64,000 nt of DNA from Paracoccus aestuarii (GCF_028553885.1 NZ_CP067169.1:1259501-1323500); one strand, 5' to 3'. Counted from the stretch's first letter, positions 45,090 through 55,535 are shown. Translations and numbers: made by a program. Notes: generated by a model not told the origin, from the sequence alone.

Positions 45090-46055
45090 ATGCGCAAACT
45101 GAAGCCCGTCCTGCTGTCCACCGCCTTCGCGCTGGCCGCGACGCCGCTGATGGCCCAGCAGGAACAGTTCATCACCATCGGCACCGGCGGCCAGACCGGC
45201 GTCTATTACGTCGTGGGCCAGTCGGTCTGCCGCCTGGTCAACCGCGACACCGCGGAGACCGGCTTGCGCTGCACCGCGCCCGCCACCGGCGGGTCGATCG
45301 ACAACATCAACCAGATCAAGGCCGGCGGCATGACCATGGGCGTGGCCCAGTCCGACTGGCAGCACCACGCCTATAACGGCACCTCGGATTACGAGGGCGA
45401 CGCCTTCGAGAACCTGCGCGCCGTCTTCGCCGTCCACCCCGAGCCCTTCACCGTCGTGGCCCGCGCCGATAGCGGCGTCGAGACCTTCGCCGATCTGGCC
45501 GGCAAGCGCGTGAACGTGGGCAACCCGGGTTCCGGATCGCGCGGGACGTTCGAGGTGGTGCTGGACGCGATGGGCATGTCCATGGGCGATTTCGCCCTGG
45601 CATCCGAGCTGCGCCCGGCCGAACAGTCCGCCGCCCTGGGCGACAACCAGGTCGACGCGATCAGCTATACCGTGGGCCATCCCAACGGCTCGATCCAGGA
45701 GGCGACCTCGACGGTCGACGCCCGCCTGGTCGAGGTCGCCGGCCCCGAGATCGACGCGCTGGTCGAGGCCAACCCCTTCTATGCCACCGCGACCATCCCC
45801 GGCGGCATGTATGCGGGCAATGACGAGGACGTGCAGACCTTCGGCGTCAAGGCGACCTTCGTGACCTCGGCCGATGTCCCCGAGGAGACGGTCTATCAGG
45901 TCGTCAAGGCGGTCTTCGACAATTTCGACCGCTTCAAGGGCCTGCACCCGGCCTTCGCCAACCTGACCCATGAGGAGATGATCGGCGAGGGCAACAGCGC
46001 CCCCCTGCATCCCGGGGCCGAGCGGTATTACCGCGAGCAGGGCTGGCTGGAATAA
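45090..46055 (+). CDS. TAXI-family TRAP transporter solute-binding protein
   Basis: This 321-residue periplasmic binding protein has a signal peptide (MRKLKPVLLSTAFALAATPLMAQ). Mature features are FITIGTGGQTGVYYVVGQSVCRLV, TGGSIDNINQIKAGGMTMGVAQSDW, and the ligand loop NVGNPGSGSRGTFE at about 146. The ligand of TAXI proteins is often glutamate or another carboxylate and is undetermined here. GGGGAG precedes the ATG. The fused permease follows after a hairpin. Confidence 0.93.
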   Translation: MRKLKPVLLSTAFALAATPLMAQQEQFITIGTGGQTGVYYVVGQSVCRLVNRDTAETGLRCTAPATGGSIDNINQIKAGGMTMGVAQSDWQHHAYNGTSDYEGDAFENLRAVFAVHPEPFTVVARADSGVETFADLAGKRVNVGNPGSGSRGTFEVVLDAMGMSMGDFALASELRPAEQSAALGDNQVDAISYTVGHPNGSIQEATSTVDARLVEVAGPEIDALVEANPFYATATIPGGMYAGNDEDVQTFGVKATFVTSADVPEETVYQVVKAVFDNFDRFKGLHPAFANLTHEEMIGEGNSAPLHPGAERYYREQGWLE

Positions 46056-46069
46056 GCCGGACCTGATCG

Positions 46070-46094
46070 GGGCGGTCCTTCGGGGCCGCCCTTT
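46070..46094 (+). terminator. Intercistronic hairpin between TRAP binding protein and permease
   Basis: GGGCGGTCC-TTCG-GGGCCGCCC is a 9-bp stem with one G-U pair and a UUCG tetraloop, followed by TTT. It lies 15 nt after the binding-protein stop inside the operon. A partial terminator or 3' stabiliser there would give more binding protein than permease. Confidence 0.7.
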
Positions 46095-46139
46095 CATCAT
46101 GTGACAAGAACGACAATACGCATCGCAGGGGGTGCCGTG

Positions 46140-48944
46140 ATGATGGACGAGGACAGGGCGCAAAAGCGCCAGCAACAGGCCAGTGCGGTCGAGATGCAGG
46201 CCGCGGGACGCGGGGCGCTGACCCAGGACGAGATCGACGAGCTGGTCGCATCCTCCGATACCGGGGCGCGCACGCCGCCCGGCATCGTGGGGCGGCTGAT
46301 CCTGGGGGTGGCGCTGTGCTGGTCGCTGTTCCAGCTGTGGATCGCGTCGCCGCTGCCCTTCATGCTGAATTTCGGCATCATCAGCGCCACCGATGCCCGC
46401 GCGGTGCATCTGGCCTTTGCGATGTTTTTGGCCTTCATGGCCTATCCCGCGCAGCGCTCGGCCTTCCAGCTGGCCTTGGGGGTCGCCGTGCCTTTGGTCC
46501 TGTCGGGCCTGTTCATCTATGGCGCGCCCGCATCCATGCCGGTCTGGTGGGTGGCCTTGGCGGGCGGCGCGATCATCGCCGCCGTCCTGCTGGGCAGCCC
46601 GAAATCCCGCGTTCCGCCATGGGAATGGGCGCTGGCCATCGCGGGCGTCGTGGTGACCATGTATGTCTTCGTCAACAGCGACGTACTGGGCCGCCGGGTC
46701 GGCGCGCCGATCGCCACGGATGTGATCGTGGCCGTGGGCGGCATCCTGCTGCTGCTGGAGGCGACGCGCCGCAGCTTGGGCCCGGCGCTGATGATCGTGG
46801 CGACGGTGTTCCTGATCTATACGATGATGGGGCCCTACATGCCCTCGATCATCGCGCATCGCGGCAATTCCCTGGCCGAGGTCGCCAACCACCAATGGAT
46901 CACGACCGAGGGCGTCTTCGGCATCGCGCTGGGCGTCTCGACCAGCTTCGTCTTCCTCTTCGTGCTGTTCGGCGCGCTGTTGGACAAGGCGGGGGCCGGG
47001 AATTACTTCATCCAGGTCGCGTTCTCGCTGATGGGGCACCTGCGCGGCGGGCCCGCCAAGGCCGCGGTCGTGTCCAGCGCGATGACGGGCCTGATCTCGG
47101 GCTCGTCCATCGCCAATGTGGTGACGACGGGGACCTTCACCATCCCGCTGATGAAGCGGGTGGGCTTCAATTCCGAAAAGGCCGGCGCGGTCGAGGTCGC
47201 ATCCTCGGTCAACGGCCAGATCATGCCGCCCGTCATGGGGGCCGCGGCCTTCCTGATGGTCGAATATGTGGGCATCCCCTATTTCGACGTGGTCAAGCAC
47301 GCCTTCCTGCCCGCCACGATCAGCTATATCGCGCTGGTCTATATCGTGCATCTGGAGGCGATGAAGGCCGGCATGAAGGGCCTGCCCCGCGCCTATGAGC
47401 CGCCGCCGATCCTGCGGCGGCTGATGTTCATCGCCTTCATGGTGGCGGCCATCTGTGCGCTGTCGCTGGCGGTCTATTACCTGATGGGCTGGATCCGGCC
47501 CGCCTTCGGATCCGCCGCGCCCTATGTGGTCTTCGGGATCCTGACGGCGGCCTATGTCGGGCTGATGTGGGTCGCCTCGCGCGAGGAGCCCCTGAAGATG
47601 GACGACCCCAACGCCCCGGTGACGACCCTGCCGCTGCCCGGGCCGACGGTGCGGTCGGGCCTGCATTACATCCTGCCGGTGGTGGTGCTGGTCTGGGCGC
47701 TGATGGTGGACCGGCTGTCGCCGGGCCTGTCGGCGTTCTGGGCGACGGCCTACATGATCTTCATCCTGCTGACGCAGCGCCCGCTGATGGTGATGCTGCG
47801 CGGTGCCGACCGCACGGGCATCACCAGCCTGGTGCGGTCGGTCCGGGCGGGGATCGACGACCTGGTGGACGGGCTGATCTCGGGCGCGCGCAACATGATC
47901 GGCATCGGCATCGCCACGGCGGCCGCGGGCATCATCGTCGGCGCGGTCAGCCAGACCGGGGTCGGATCCGCCTTGGCCGATGTGGTCGAGGTGCTGTCGG
48001 GCGGCAATCTGATGATCATCCTGCTGCTGACGGCGGTGCTGTCGCTGATCTTGGGGATGGGCCTGCCGACCACGGCGAACTACATTGTCGTCTCGGCGCT
48101 GCTGGCGCCGGTCATCGTGACCCTGGGCCAGCAGAACGGGCTGATCGTGCCGCTGATCGCGGTGCATCTGTTCGTCTTCTATTTCGGGATCATGGCGGAT
48201 GTGACGCCGCCGGTGGGGCTGGCCTCCTTTGCGGCGGCGGCCGTGTCGGGGGGCGATCCGATCCGCACGGGGGTGGTCGCGTTCTTCTACAGCCTGCGGA
48301 CGGCGGCGCTGCCCTTCCTGTTCATCTTCAACACCGACCTGCTGCTAATCGATGTGGGATGGGCGATGGGGATATTCGTCTTCATCACCGCTACCATCGC
48401 GATGCTGCTGTTCGCCGCGGCGACGCAGGGCTGGTTCCTGGTGCGCAACCGCATCTGGGAGACGGCGCTGCTGCTGCTGATCGCCTTCACCATCTTCCGG
48501 CCGGGATTCTTCTGGGGCTATCTCTATCCCGAATTCGAACAGCGCCCGGGATCCCAGATCGTCCAGGCGCTGGAGGACAGCCAGCCCGGCGACGGGCTGC
48601 GCCTGCGGATCGCGGGGCTGAACGACATCGGCAACCCGGTCGAGTTCACCGCCCTGCTGGAGGTGCCGCAGGGCGACAGCGGCGCGGAGCGGCTGGCCAA
48701 TGCCGGGATCGAGCTGGTCCAGGACGGCGACCGCACCCTGGTCGACAATGTGGCCTTCGGCAGCCCCGGACAGGCGGCAGGCCTGGATTGGGACCAGACC
48801 GTGCTGTCGGTCGACGCGCCCAATGACCGGCCGTCGCGCTATCTGGCCTATATCCCCGCCTTCCTGGTGCTGGGGGCGGTGGTCTGGCTGCAGCGCCGCC
48901 GCCTGCCCGCGGCCGAGCCCGTGAAAGGACCCAGCCATGCATGA
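46140..48944 (+). CDS. TRAP transporter fused permease (DctQM type) with DUF3394 tail
   Basis: This 934-residue multi-pass permease uses an ion gradient for solute uptake with the TAXI binding protein. The N-terminal part holds the small-subunit-like helices. The central DctM part has GLISGSSIANVVTTGTFTIPLMK and ILGMGLPTTANYIVVSAL and VTPPVGLASFAAAAV. About 130 C-terminal residues (from FFWGYLYPEFEQRPG) match the DUF3394 extension, followed by a last membrane helix. GCAGGGGG precedes the ATG pair at 46140/46143. It overlaps the stress-protein gene. Confidence 0.93.
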   Translation: MMDEDRAQKRQQQASAVEMQAAGRGALTQDEIDELVASSDTGARTPPGIVGRLILGVALCWSLFQLWIASPLPFMLNFGIISATDARAVHLAFAMFLAFMAYPAQRSAFQLALGVAVPLVLSGLFIYGAPASMPVWWVALAGGAIIAAVLLGSPKSRVPPWEWALAIAGVVVTMYVFVNSDVLGRRVGAPIATDVIVAVGGILLLLEATRRSLGPALMIVATVFLIYTMMGPYMPSIIAHRGNSLAEVANHQWITTEGVFGIALGVSTSFVFLFVLFGALLDKAGAGNYFIQVAFSLMGHLRGGPAKAAVVSSAMTGLISGSSIANVVTTGTFTIPLMKRVGFNSEKAGAVEVASSVNGQIMPPVMGAAAFLMVEYVGIPYFDVVKHAFLPATISYIALVYIVHLEAMKAGMKGLPRAYEPPPILRRLMFIAFMVAAICALSLAVYYLMGWIRPAFGSAAPYVVFGILTAAYVGLMWVASREEPLKMDDPNAPVTTLPLPGPTVRSGLHYILPVVVLVWALMVDRLSPGLSAFWATAYMIFILLTQRPLMVMLRGADRTGITSLVRSVRAGIDDLVDGLISGARNMIGIGIATAAAGIIVGAVSQTGVGSALADVVEVLSGGNLMIILLLTAVLSLILGMGLPTTANYIVVSALLAPVIVTLGQQNGLIVPLIAVHLFVFYFGIMADVTPPVGLASFAAAAVSGGDPIRTGVVAFFYSLRTAALPFLFIFNTDLLLIDVGWAMGIFVFITATIAMLLFAAATQGWFLVRNRIWETALLLLIAFTIFRPGFFWGYLYPEFEQRPGSQIVQALEDSQPGDGLRLRIAGLNDIGNPVEFTALLEVPQGDSGAERLANAGIELVQDGDRTLVDNVAFGSPGQAAGLDWDQTVLSVDAPNDRPSRYLAYIPAFLVLGAVVWLQRRRLPAAEPVKGPSHA

Positions 48945-49362
48945 CATCGTCCTGCTGCCCATCGACCTGCAGCATCCCGAAAGCTGGGCCAAGGCCCTGC
49001 CGGCCGCCAAGCGGCTGGCGGGGGACCGCGGCGTCATCCATCTGCTGGGCATCGTCCATGACTTCGGCAGCTCGATGGTGGCGACCTTCCTGCCCAAGGG
49101 CTATGAACAGAAGATCCTCCAGCGCATGAAGGAGGAGCTGGACGGCTTCGCCGCCGATCATTTCGACGACGAATCGCGGGTCCGCATCCATGTGGGCCAC
49201 GGCCATGTGGCCGAGACGATCCTGAAGGCCGCCGCGAAATACGGGGCCGACCTGATCGTCATGGCCAGCGAAAAGCCCGACGAGCTGCGCAGCATCCTGG
49301 TCAGCCGCGACGCCAATGCGGTGGTGCGCCATTCGCCGGTCTCGGTCATGGTGGTGCGCTGA
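48937..49362 (+). CDS. Universal stress protein (UspA family)
   Basis: This 141-residue single Usp domain starts [22 protein letters not shown]. The ATP-binding loop is partly altered: canonical GxxGxxS is not seen, and [31 protein letters not shown] occupies the end. It overlaps the TRAP permease stop by 8 nt. UspA proteins encoded with TRAP transporters (e.g. TeaD) are known to modulate the transporter, and that is the likely job here. Confidence 0.88.
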   Translation: MHDIVLLPIDLQHPESWAKALPAAKRLAGDRGVIHLLGIVHDFGSSMVATFLPKGYEQKILQRMKEELDGFAADHFDDESRVRIHVGHGHVAETILKAAAKYGADLIVMASEKPDELRSILVSRDANAVVRHSPVSVMVVR

Positions 49363-49367
49363 GCCCC

Positions 49368-51032
49368 ATGCAGACCGACATCCAGATCGCGCGGGCCGCA
49401 GCCAAGCGGCCCATCGCCGATATCGCCGCCCGCTTGGGCCTGACGCCGGACCAGATCCTGCCCTATGGCCATGACAAGGCCAAGATCACCCATGACGCGC
49501 TGGCCGGGCTGGACGGCCCGCAGGGGCGGCTGATCCTGGTCACCGCCATCAACCCGACGCCTGCGGGCGAGGGCAAGACGACCACCACCGTGGGTCTGGG
49601 CGATGCGCTGAACCGCATCGGCCGGCGCGCCACCATCTGCATCCGCGAGGCCAGCCTGGGGCCGAATTTCGGCATGAAGGGCGGGGCTGCCGGCGGCGGG
49701 CGCGCCCAGATCGTGCCCATGGAGGAGATGAACCTTCATTTCACCGGCGATTTCCATGCGATCACCTCGGCCCATAACCTGCTGGCCGCGATGATCGACA
49801 ACCACATCCATTGGGGCAACGCGCTGGAGATCGACACCCGCCGCATCACCTGGCGGCGGGTGATGGACATGAACGACCGAGCGCTGCGCGATACGGTGGT
49901 GGGGCTTGGCGGGCCGGCCAACGGGTTCTCGCGCCAGACGGGGTTCGACATCACCGTGGCCTCCGAGGTCATGGCGATCCTGTGCCTGGCGCGCGACCTG
50001 GCCGATCTGCAGGACCGTCTGGGGCGCATCATCGTGGCCGAGACGCGCGACCGCCGCCCCGTCACCGCCCGCGACCTGCAGGCGGACGGCGCGATGACCG
50101 TCCTGCTGAAGGACGCGCTGCAGCCGAACCTGGTCCAGACGCTGGAGAACAACCCTGCCCTGGTCCATGGCGGGCCCTTCGCCAATATCGCCCATGGCTG
50201 CAACAGCCTGATCGCCACGCACGCCGCGCTGCGCCTGTCGGATTACGTGGTGACCGAGGCGGGCTTCGGCGCCGATCTGGGGGCCGAGAAGTTCCTCAAC
50301 ATCAAGTGCCGCCTCGGCGGGTTGACGCCATCGGCCGTGGTGCTGGTGGCGACCATCCGGGCGCTGAAGATGAATGGCGGCGTCGCCAAGGCCGATCTGG
50401 GGACCGAGGATCCCGCCGCCGTCGCCGCGGGCTGCGCCAATCTGGGCCGCCATATCGAGAACCTGCGCGCCTTCGGCCTGCCGGTCGTGGTGGCGGTCAA
50501 CCATTTCGCGGGCGACACCGATGCCGAGATCGCGGCCTTGCGCGATTACTGCGCAGGCAAGGGGGTCCAGGCGATCCTGGCCCGCCACTGGGCCCAAGGC
50601 GGCGAGGGGGCCGAGGATCTGGCCCGCGCCGTCGTCGATCTGGCCGAGGCGGGCGGGCAGTTCGCGCCGCTCTATCCCGATGACATGCCGCTCTGGGACA
50701 AGATCCAGACGATCTGCACCCGCATCTATCGCGCGGGCGCGGTCGAGGCAGGGCCCGGCATCCGCGACCAGCTGGCCGCATGGGACAAGGCCGGCCATGG
50801 CCGGATGCCGGTCTGCATCGCCAAGACGCAATACAGCTTTTCGACTGATCCCGCCCTGCGCGGCGCGCCCGAGGGTCACGTCATCCCCGTGCGCGAGGTG
50901 CGGCTGAATGCCGGGGCGGGGTTTGTCGTGGCGATCTGCGGCCAGATCATGACCATGCCCGGCCTGCCGCGCCACCCGGCGGCCGAGACGATCCGCCTGG
51001 ATGACGAGGGCCGGGTCGAGGGGTTGTTCTAG
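49368..51032 (+). CDS. fhs: Formate-tetrahydrofolate ligase
   Basis: This 554-residue enzyme joins formate and THF at ATP cost, feeding one-carbon metabolism. It has [23 protein letters not shown] at about 58, [19 protein letters not shown] at about 86, and [22 protein letters not shown] at the C-terminus. Length is typical. It begins 5 nt after the stress-protein stop without an obvious SD. folD is not nearby. Its TAG shares a CTAG with the convergent hypothetical gene. Confidence 0.97.
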   Translation: MQTDIQIARAAAKRPIADIAARLGLTPDQILPYGHDKAKITHDALAGLDGPQGRLILVTAINPTPAGEGKTTTTVGLGDALNRIGRRATICIREASLGPNFGMKGGAAGGGRAQIVPMEEMNLHFTGDFHAITSAHNLLAAMIDNHIHWGNALEIDTRRITWRRVMDMNDRALRDTVVGLGGPANGFSRQTGFDITVASEVMAILCLARDLADLQDRLGRIIVAETRDRRPVTARDLQADGAMTVLLKDALQPNLVQTLENNPALVHGGPFANIAHGCNSLIATHAALRLSDYVVTEAGFGADLGAEKFLNIKCRLGGLTPSAVVLVATIRALKMNGGVAKADLGTEDPAAVAAGCANLGRHIENLRAFGLPVVVAVNHFAGDTDAEIAALRDYCAGKGVQAILARHWAQGGEGAEDLARAVVDLAEAGGQFAPLYPDDMPLWDKIQTICTRIYRAGAVEAGPGIRDQLAAWDKAGHGRMPVCIAKTQYSFSTDPALRGAPEGHVIPVREVRLNAGAGFVVAICGQIMTMPGLPRHPAAETIRLDDEGRVEGLF

Positions 51033-52441
51033 GCCGCGGCCAGGGCCTGGCTGCGCGGCTCGATCAATTGGGCCAGCATGGCCAGGTCGGTGACCGCCCG
51101 GATCAGCGCGGGGGCGTCGTCGGGCAGGGCCAAGGCCTCGGCCGCGATGCGCCGGGTCATGGCACGGATCGCGGGGCCGGGCACGGCATCGTCGTGATGC
51201 AGGGCCAGCCGGGCGCAGGCCAGGAACCCCGCCCGGTCGCCGCGCCGCGCGGCCCGGTCCCAGATCGCGGCCAGCGCATCGGGCAGCGGCCCCCGGATCG
51301 CGACCGGCGCGCCGCCCAGCCAGGCGGCCTCGGCCCCCGCGATGCCGGGGCTGCGGGGCGGGCGGGGCAGGGCCAGCCAGTCGCGCAGATGCCGCGCCGC
51401 GATGGGGTCGCGAAAGCAGATACGCGCCAGATCGGCGATTTGGTCCGGCCCGGCCGTCCGCGGCGCCCCGAGCCGCGCCAGCCGATTCTCGCCCGTGGCG
51501 CGGGCCAGCGCGGTCGCGTGATGCAGGGCCAGCGCGGGATCGGGGCTCAGCGCCGCCAGCCGCCCGGCCAGCAGGCGCAGCGCGCCGCGCAGGGGTTGGG
51601 GCTCCAGCCAGACGGGGGCGGCGCCGCGCCAGCGTTTCCACGCGGCCATATGCAGCAGCATCGCGACGGTCAGCGTCGGCTCGACCCCGTCGGAAAAGGC
51701 CTGATCCGTGGTGCCGAAGGTCAGCCGGTGCGGAAAGGACCCGTCGGGGCGCTGCGTCTGGATCAGGTCGCACATCATGTCGGACAGCGAATGATCCCCG
51801 TCCAGCAGCCGCAGGCAGAAGGCCAGCCGCGCCGTCGAGGCGGTGCAGCCCATCCGCTCCGCCCATTCGGCCAGCAGGGTCAGGTGGCGAAAGATCGCGG
51901 CAAAGGCCCGTGCCCCCGACAGGCGGGGCCGCTGCGCGCCGTGCTGGAACAGCTGCATCAGCGTCTGGCAGACCAAGGTCACGTGATCGCGCGTGACCAC
52001 CGGCGGGATGACGGTCAGCAGATCCTCGGCCAAGGCGGTCAGGCCGGGATCGGCGGACAGGGCCAGCCGGGCGGGCAGGGGGATGGAAGGATCCTCGGCC
52101 AAGGTCAGGCAGGCCATCTGCCAGGCGGGATCGTCGCGCGCCACCAGCCCCCCCGCCAGCATCAGCCGCAGCAGATCCGGCCGCCCGCCGCCCGCCAGCA
52201 GGCGCATTGCGCCCTGATGGACCAGTTCGCGCGTCAGGCGGCGCTGGACGATCACCTCCAGGGGCGAGATGCGGCCCCGGAACCCGGTCAGCACCGGCGC
52301 GACCTGGCCCGCCATGGCCAGCGCGCCCAGGTCGGGATGATCGACCGGGCAGGGATCGGGCAGGGCCATGATGCGCTGGCGCATCCATTCCAGGCCCCTG
52401 TTCGACAACAGCCGCATCAATTGGTCCAGCGATCCGTCCAT
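51029..52441 (-). CDS. Hypothetical helical-repeat protein
   Basis: This 470-residue protein is rich in Ala, Leu and Arg, with neither signal peptide nor membrane helix. I do not recognise a named family. Residues near 230-265 read [41 protein letters not shown]. The [10 protein letters not shown] piece resembles the QxxDGSFP repeats of alpha/alpha-barrel proteins (terpene cyclases, prenyltransferases), so an alpha/alpha toroid is plausible. No DxDD-type catalytic motif is seen. It is divergent from prfC by 126 nt and convergent with fhs. Confidence 0.7.
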   Translation of the reverse strand: MDGSLDQLMRLLSNRGLEWMRQRIMALPDPCPVDHPDLGALAMAGQVAPVLTGFRGRISPLEVIVQRRLTRELVHQGAMRLLAGGGRPDLLRLMLAGGLVARDDPAWQMACLTLAEDPSIPLPARLALSADPGLTALAEDLLTVIPPVVTRDHVTLVCQTLMQLFQHGAQRPRLSGARAFAAIFRHLTLLAEWAERMGCTASTARLAFCLRLLDGDHSLSDMMCDLIQTQRPDGSFPHRLTFGTTDQAFSDGVEPTLTVAMLLHMAAWKRWRGAAPVWLEPQPLRGALRLLAGRLAALSPDPALALHHATALARATGENRLARLGAPRTAGPDQIADLARICFRDPIAARHLRDWLALPRPPRSPGIAGAEAAWLGGAPVAIRGPLPDALAAIWDRAARRGDRAGFLACARLALHHDDAVPGPAIRAMTRRIAAEALALPDDAPALIRAVTDLAMLAQLIEPRSQALAAA

Positions 52442-52567
52442 CCGCCACCTCTGTCACATGGCCCGGATGATGCGCCGCGCGCCCGGCGGATCAAGCGCGC
52501 GATGCCGACAATTCGCGCGATCACGCGGCAATTGCGCCGGACGCGCGGGCGCGCTAAAGCCCGGGCC

Positions 52568-54163
52568 ATGACAAACCGCCCCGATCTTCCGCCCGAAATC
52601 GCCCGCCGCCGGACCTTTGCGATCATCTCGCATCCCGACGCCGGCAAGACCACGCTGACCGAGAAATTCCTGCTTTATGGCGGCGCGATCCAGATGGCGG
52701 GGCAGGTCCGCGCCAAGGGCGAGGCGCGGCGCACGCGCTCGGACTTCATGAAGATGGAGCAGGATCGCGGCATCTCGGTCTCGGCCTCGGCAATGTCGTT
52801 CGATTTTGACGGACATCGCTTCAATCTGGTCGACACGCCGGGCCACAGCGATTTTTCCGAGGATACCTATCGCACGCTGACGGCGGTGGACGCGGCGATC
52901 ATGGTGATCGACGGCGCGAAAGGGGTCGAATCGCAGACCCGCAAGCTGTTCGAGGTCTGCCGGCTGCGCGACCTGCCGATCCTGACCTTCTGCAACAAGA
53001 TGGACCGCGAGAGCCGCGACACTTTCGAGATCATCGACGAGATCCAGGAGAACCTGGCCATCGACGTGGCCCCGGCCAGCTGGCCCATCGGTGTAGGCCG
53101 CGAATTCATCGGCTGCTATGACATGCTGCATGACCGGCTGGAGCTGATGGACCGCGCCGACCGCAACAAGGTCGCGGAATCGATCAAGATCGCGGGGCTG
53201 GACGATCCGCAGCTGGAGGCGCATGTCCCCGCGGACCTGCTGGCCAAGCTGCGCGAGGAGGTCGAGATGGCGCGCGAGCTGCTGCCCGCCTTCGACCGCC
53301 GGTCCTTCCTGGAGGGGCATATGACCCCCATCTGGTTCGGCAGCGCGATCAACAGCTTCGGCGTGCAGGAGCTGATGAAGGGCATCGCGGAATACGGGCC
53401 CCCGCCCCAGCCCCAGAACAGCGCCGAGCGCGAGATCGCCCCCGAGGAGAAGACCGTCACCGGTTTCGTCTTCAAGGTGCAGGCGAACATGGACCCCAAG
53501 CACCGCGACCGGGTGGCCTTCGTGCGCCTGGCCTCGGGGCATTTCGAGCGCGGCATGAAGATGGTGCATGTGCGGTCGAAAAAGCCGATGACGGTGTCGA
53601 ACCCGGTCCTGTTCCTGGCCGCCGACCGCGAGCTGGCCGAGGAGGCCTGGGCGGGCGACATCATCGGCATCCCGAACCACGGCCAGCTGCGCATCGGCGA
53701 CGCGCTGACCGAGGGCGAGGCGCTGCGCTTCACCGGCATTCCCAGCTTTGCGCCGGAACTGCTGCAATTGGTGCGCGCGACCGATCCGATGAAGGCCAAG
53801 CATCTGGAAAAAGCGCTGATGCAGTTCGCCGAGGAGGGCGCCGCCAAGGTCTTCAAGCCCGCCATCGGCTCGGGCTTCATCGTTGGGGTCGTGGGCGCGC
53901 TGCAATTCGAGGTGCTGGCCAGCCGGATCGAGCTGGAATACGGCATCCCCGTCCGTTTCGAGGGCAGCCAGTTCACCAGCGCGCGGTGGGTCAGCGGCCC
54001 GAAGGACAAGGTCGATGCCTTTGCCAACACGAACAAACAGCACATGGCGCATGACCATGACGGCGACATGGTGTTCCTGACGCGTCTGCAATGGGACATC
54101 GACCGGGTGATGCGCGACCATCCGGAGCTGAAGCTGACCGCCACGAAAGAGATGATGGTCTGA
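52568..54163 (+). CDS. prfC: Peptide chain release factor 3
   Basis: This 531-residue translational GTPase recycles RF1/RF2 from the ribosome. It has P-loop SHPDAGKTTLTEK, switch I region RGISVSASAMSFD, G3 DTPGHSDFSEDT, G4 FCNKMDRE and the RF3 C-terminal domain (GFIVGVVGALQFEVL, FANTNKQHMAHDHDGD). Length is normal. The SD is weak before the ATG at 52568. Confidence 0.97.
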   Translation: MTNRPDLPPEIARRRTFAIISHPDAGKTTLTEKFLLYGGAIQMAGQVRAKGEARRTRSDFMKMEQDRGISVSASAMSFDFDGHRFNLVDTPGHSDFSEDTYRTLTAVDAAIMVIDGAKGVESQTRKLFEVCRLRDLPILTFCNKMDRESRDTFEIIDEIQENLAIDVAPASWPIGVGREFIGCYDMLHDRLELMDRADRNKVAESIKIAGLDDPQLEAHVPADLLAKLREEVEMARELLPAFDRRSFLEGHMTPIWFGSAINSFGVQELMKGIAEYGPPPQPQNSAEREIAPEEKTVTGFVFKVQANMDPKHRDRVAFVRLASGHFERGMKMVHVRSKKPMTVSNPVLFLAADRELAEEAWAGDIIGIPNHGQLRIGDALTEGEALRFTGIPSFAPELLQLVRATDPMKAKHLEKALMQFAEEGAAKVFKPAIGSGFIVGVVGALQFEVLASRIELEYGIPVRFEGSQFTSARWVSGPKDKVDAFANTNKQHMAHDHDGDMVFLTRLQWDIDRVMRDHPELKLTATKEMMV

Positions 54164-54167
54164 GGAA

Positions 54168-54187
54168 GGCCCGCCGAAAGGCGGGCC
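54168..54187. terminator. GAAA-tetraloop hairpin between convergent prfC and transglutaminase-like gene
   Basis: GGCCCGCC-GAAA-GGCGGGCC is a perfect 8-bp stem 4 nt after the prfC stop and 6 nt before the opposite stop. It is placed to serve both strands, but neither side has a T run beyond two. Confidence 0.6.
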
Positions 54188-54193
54188 GTTCCG

Positions 54194-55054
54194 TCAGGCG
54201 CGGGCGGGCTGGGGGGCGAAATCCATGCCCGGCAGCTCGTTGCCGTCGTCATCGACGGGGTGGCACCAGACCTGGAACCGCGTCAGTTTATGCGGCCCGA
54301 AGCTGCTGAGCATCGGCACATCCGCCGCGTCATGGCCACGCGCGATCACGACCCGTCCGAGGCGGCGTTCGTTGTTGCGCGGGTCAAAGGTCCACCAGCG
54401 ATCCGACAGCCAAACCTCGATCCAGGCGGCGAAATCCATGGGCGCATCCACCGCCGGCACGCCGATATCGCCGACATAGCCGTTCACGTAGCGCGCCGGG
54501 ATGTTCAGCCCGCGCAGATAGGCCAGCGCCAGATGCGCGAAGTCGCGGCAGACGCCGGTGCCGCCCTTGCTGGCATCCAACGCGGTGCGCGACGAGGATG
54601 CGGTGCCGTAATCGAAACGCAGCACCTGGTGCCCGTGATCCAGCACCGCCTGCACGCGGCGCCAGCCCGGTTCGACATGACCGAAGAGCCGCCAGGCCTC
54701 GGGCGCCATCACGTCGCTTTCGACATAGCGCGAAGCGGCCAGGAAGGTCATCACCTCGTCCGGCAGATCCTCGATGGGCATCTCGCGCGCATCGGCATCG
54801 ACCTCGTCCCATTCGCCATGGTCGCGCACGATGGCATGCGCGCCCAAGGTGAAATCGCCCGCCGGCGCCACGAGGCGCTGGCAGATATTGCCGTAACGGT
54901 CGCGGAACTTGCGCACCGCGACGGTGGGATCGGTCACGACCTGCTCGGGCGCGACGAAGTCGCGGTGCCGGGTCTCCTCCGGGGTGACCATCAGTATCAG
55001 CGGGGTATCCTGCGGGACCCGTATCCCGAATTCGTAACCGATCCTGACTCGCAT
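54194..55054 (-). CDS. Transglutaminase-like family protein, catalytic His apparently missing
   Basis: This 286-residue protein has an N-terminal beta domain (MRVRIGYEFGIRVPQDTPLILMVTP) and a transglutaminase core. The nucleophile Cys lies in GTGVCRDFAHLALAYLR (about 193) and the Asp in WWTFDPRNN. The intervening motif, usually DFHAW or similar with the catalytic His, reads MDFAAWIEVW. Either another residue takes over or the protein is a non-catalytic binder. The start at 55054 overlaps the OsmC stop. Confidence 0.85.
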   Translation of the reverse strand: MRVRIGYEFGIRVPQDTPLILMVTPEETRHRDFVAPEQVVTDPTVAVRKFRDRYGNICQRLVAPAGDFTLGAHAIVRDHGEWDEVDADAREMPIEDLPDEVMTFLAASRYVESDVMAPEAWRLFGHVEPGWRRVQAVLDHGHQVLRFDYGTASSSRTALDASKGGTGVCRDFAHLALAYLRGLNIPARYVNGYVGDIGVPAVDAPMDFAAWIEVWLSDRWWTFDPRNNERRLGRVVIARGHDAADVPMLSSFGPHKLTRFQVWCHPVDDDGNELPGMDFAPQPARA

Positions 55055-55476
55055 CACGCCACGCTGGCATCCATGGTGATTTCCGCGTTCAGCAGCTTGC
55101 TGATCGGGCAGCCGTCCTTGGCCTTCTGGGCGATCTCCTCGATCTTGGCCTTGTCGCCATCGGCGGTGATCGTGGTGGTCAGATGCGCCTTCTTGACGGC
55201 AAAGCCCTCGCCTTCCTTGTCCATCGAGATGTCGGATTTCGTCTCGATCGACACGCCCGAGATGCCTTCCTGTTCCAGCATCATCGCCAGCGCCATCGAG
55301 AAGCAGGACGCATGGGCCGCGCCGATCAGCTCCTCCGGATTGGTGCCGGCCTTGTCCTCGAAGCGGGTGTTGAAGCCGTAGGGCTGCGCGCTGAGCGCGC
55401 CGGACTTGGTCGAAACCTCGCCCTTGCCGTCCTTCAGGCCACCATTCCACTTGGCCGATCCGGTGCGGGTAATCAT
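55054..55476 (-). CDS. OsmC-family peroxiredoxin-like protein
   Basis: This 140-residue OsmC/Ohr-fold protein has the first Cys in ELIGAAHASCFSMALAMML (about 57) and the second in AQKAKDGCPISKLLN (about 123). This matches OsmC-type organic hydroperoxide reductases. It starts MITRTGSAKWNGGLKDGKG, as typical OsmC. It is translationally coupled to the transglutaminase-like gene, a pairing I cannot explain. Confidence 0.92.
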   Translation of the reverse strand: MITRTGSAKWNGGLKDGKGEVSTKSGALSAQPYGFNTRFEDKAGTNPEELIGAAHASCFSMALAMMLEQEGISGVSIETKSDISMDKEGEGFAVKKAHLTTTITADGDKAKIEEIAQKAKDGCPISKLLNAEITMDASVA

Positions 55477-55535
55477 GATGCGATCCTTGCATTGACTGGG
55501 TTCAGCCCCATCAACGCCAGGACCGCGATCCGGGT

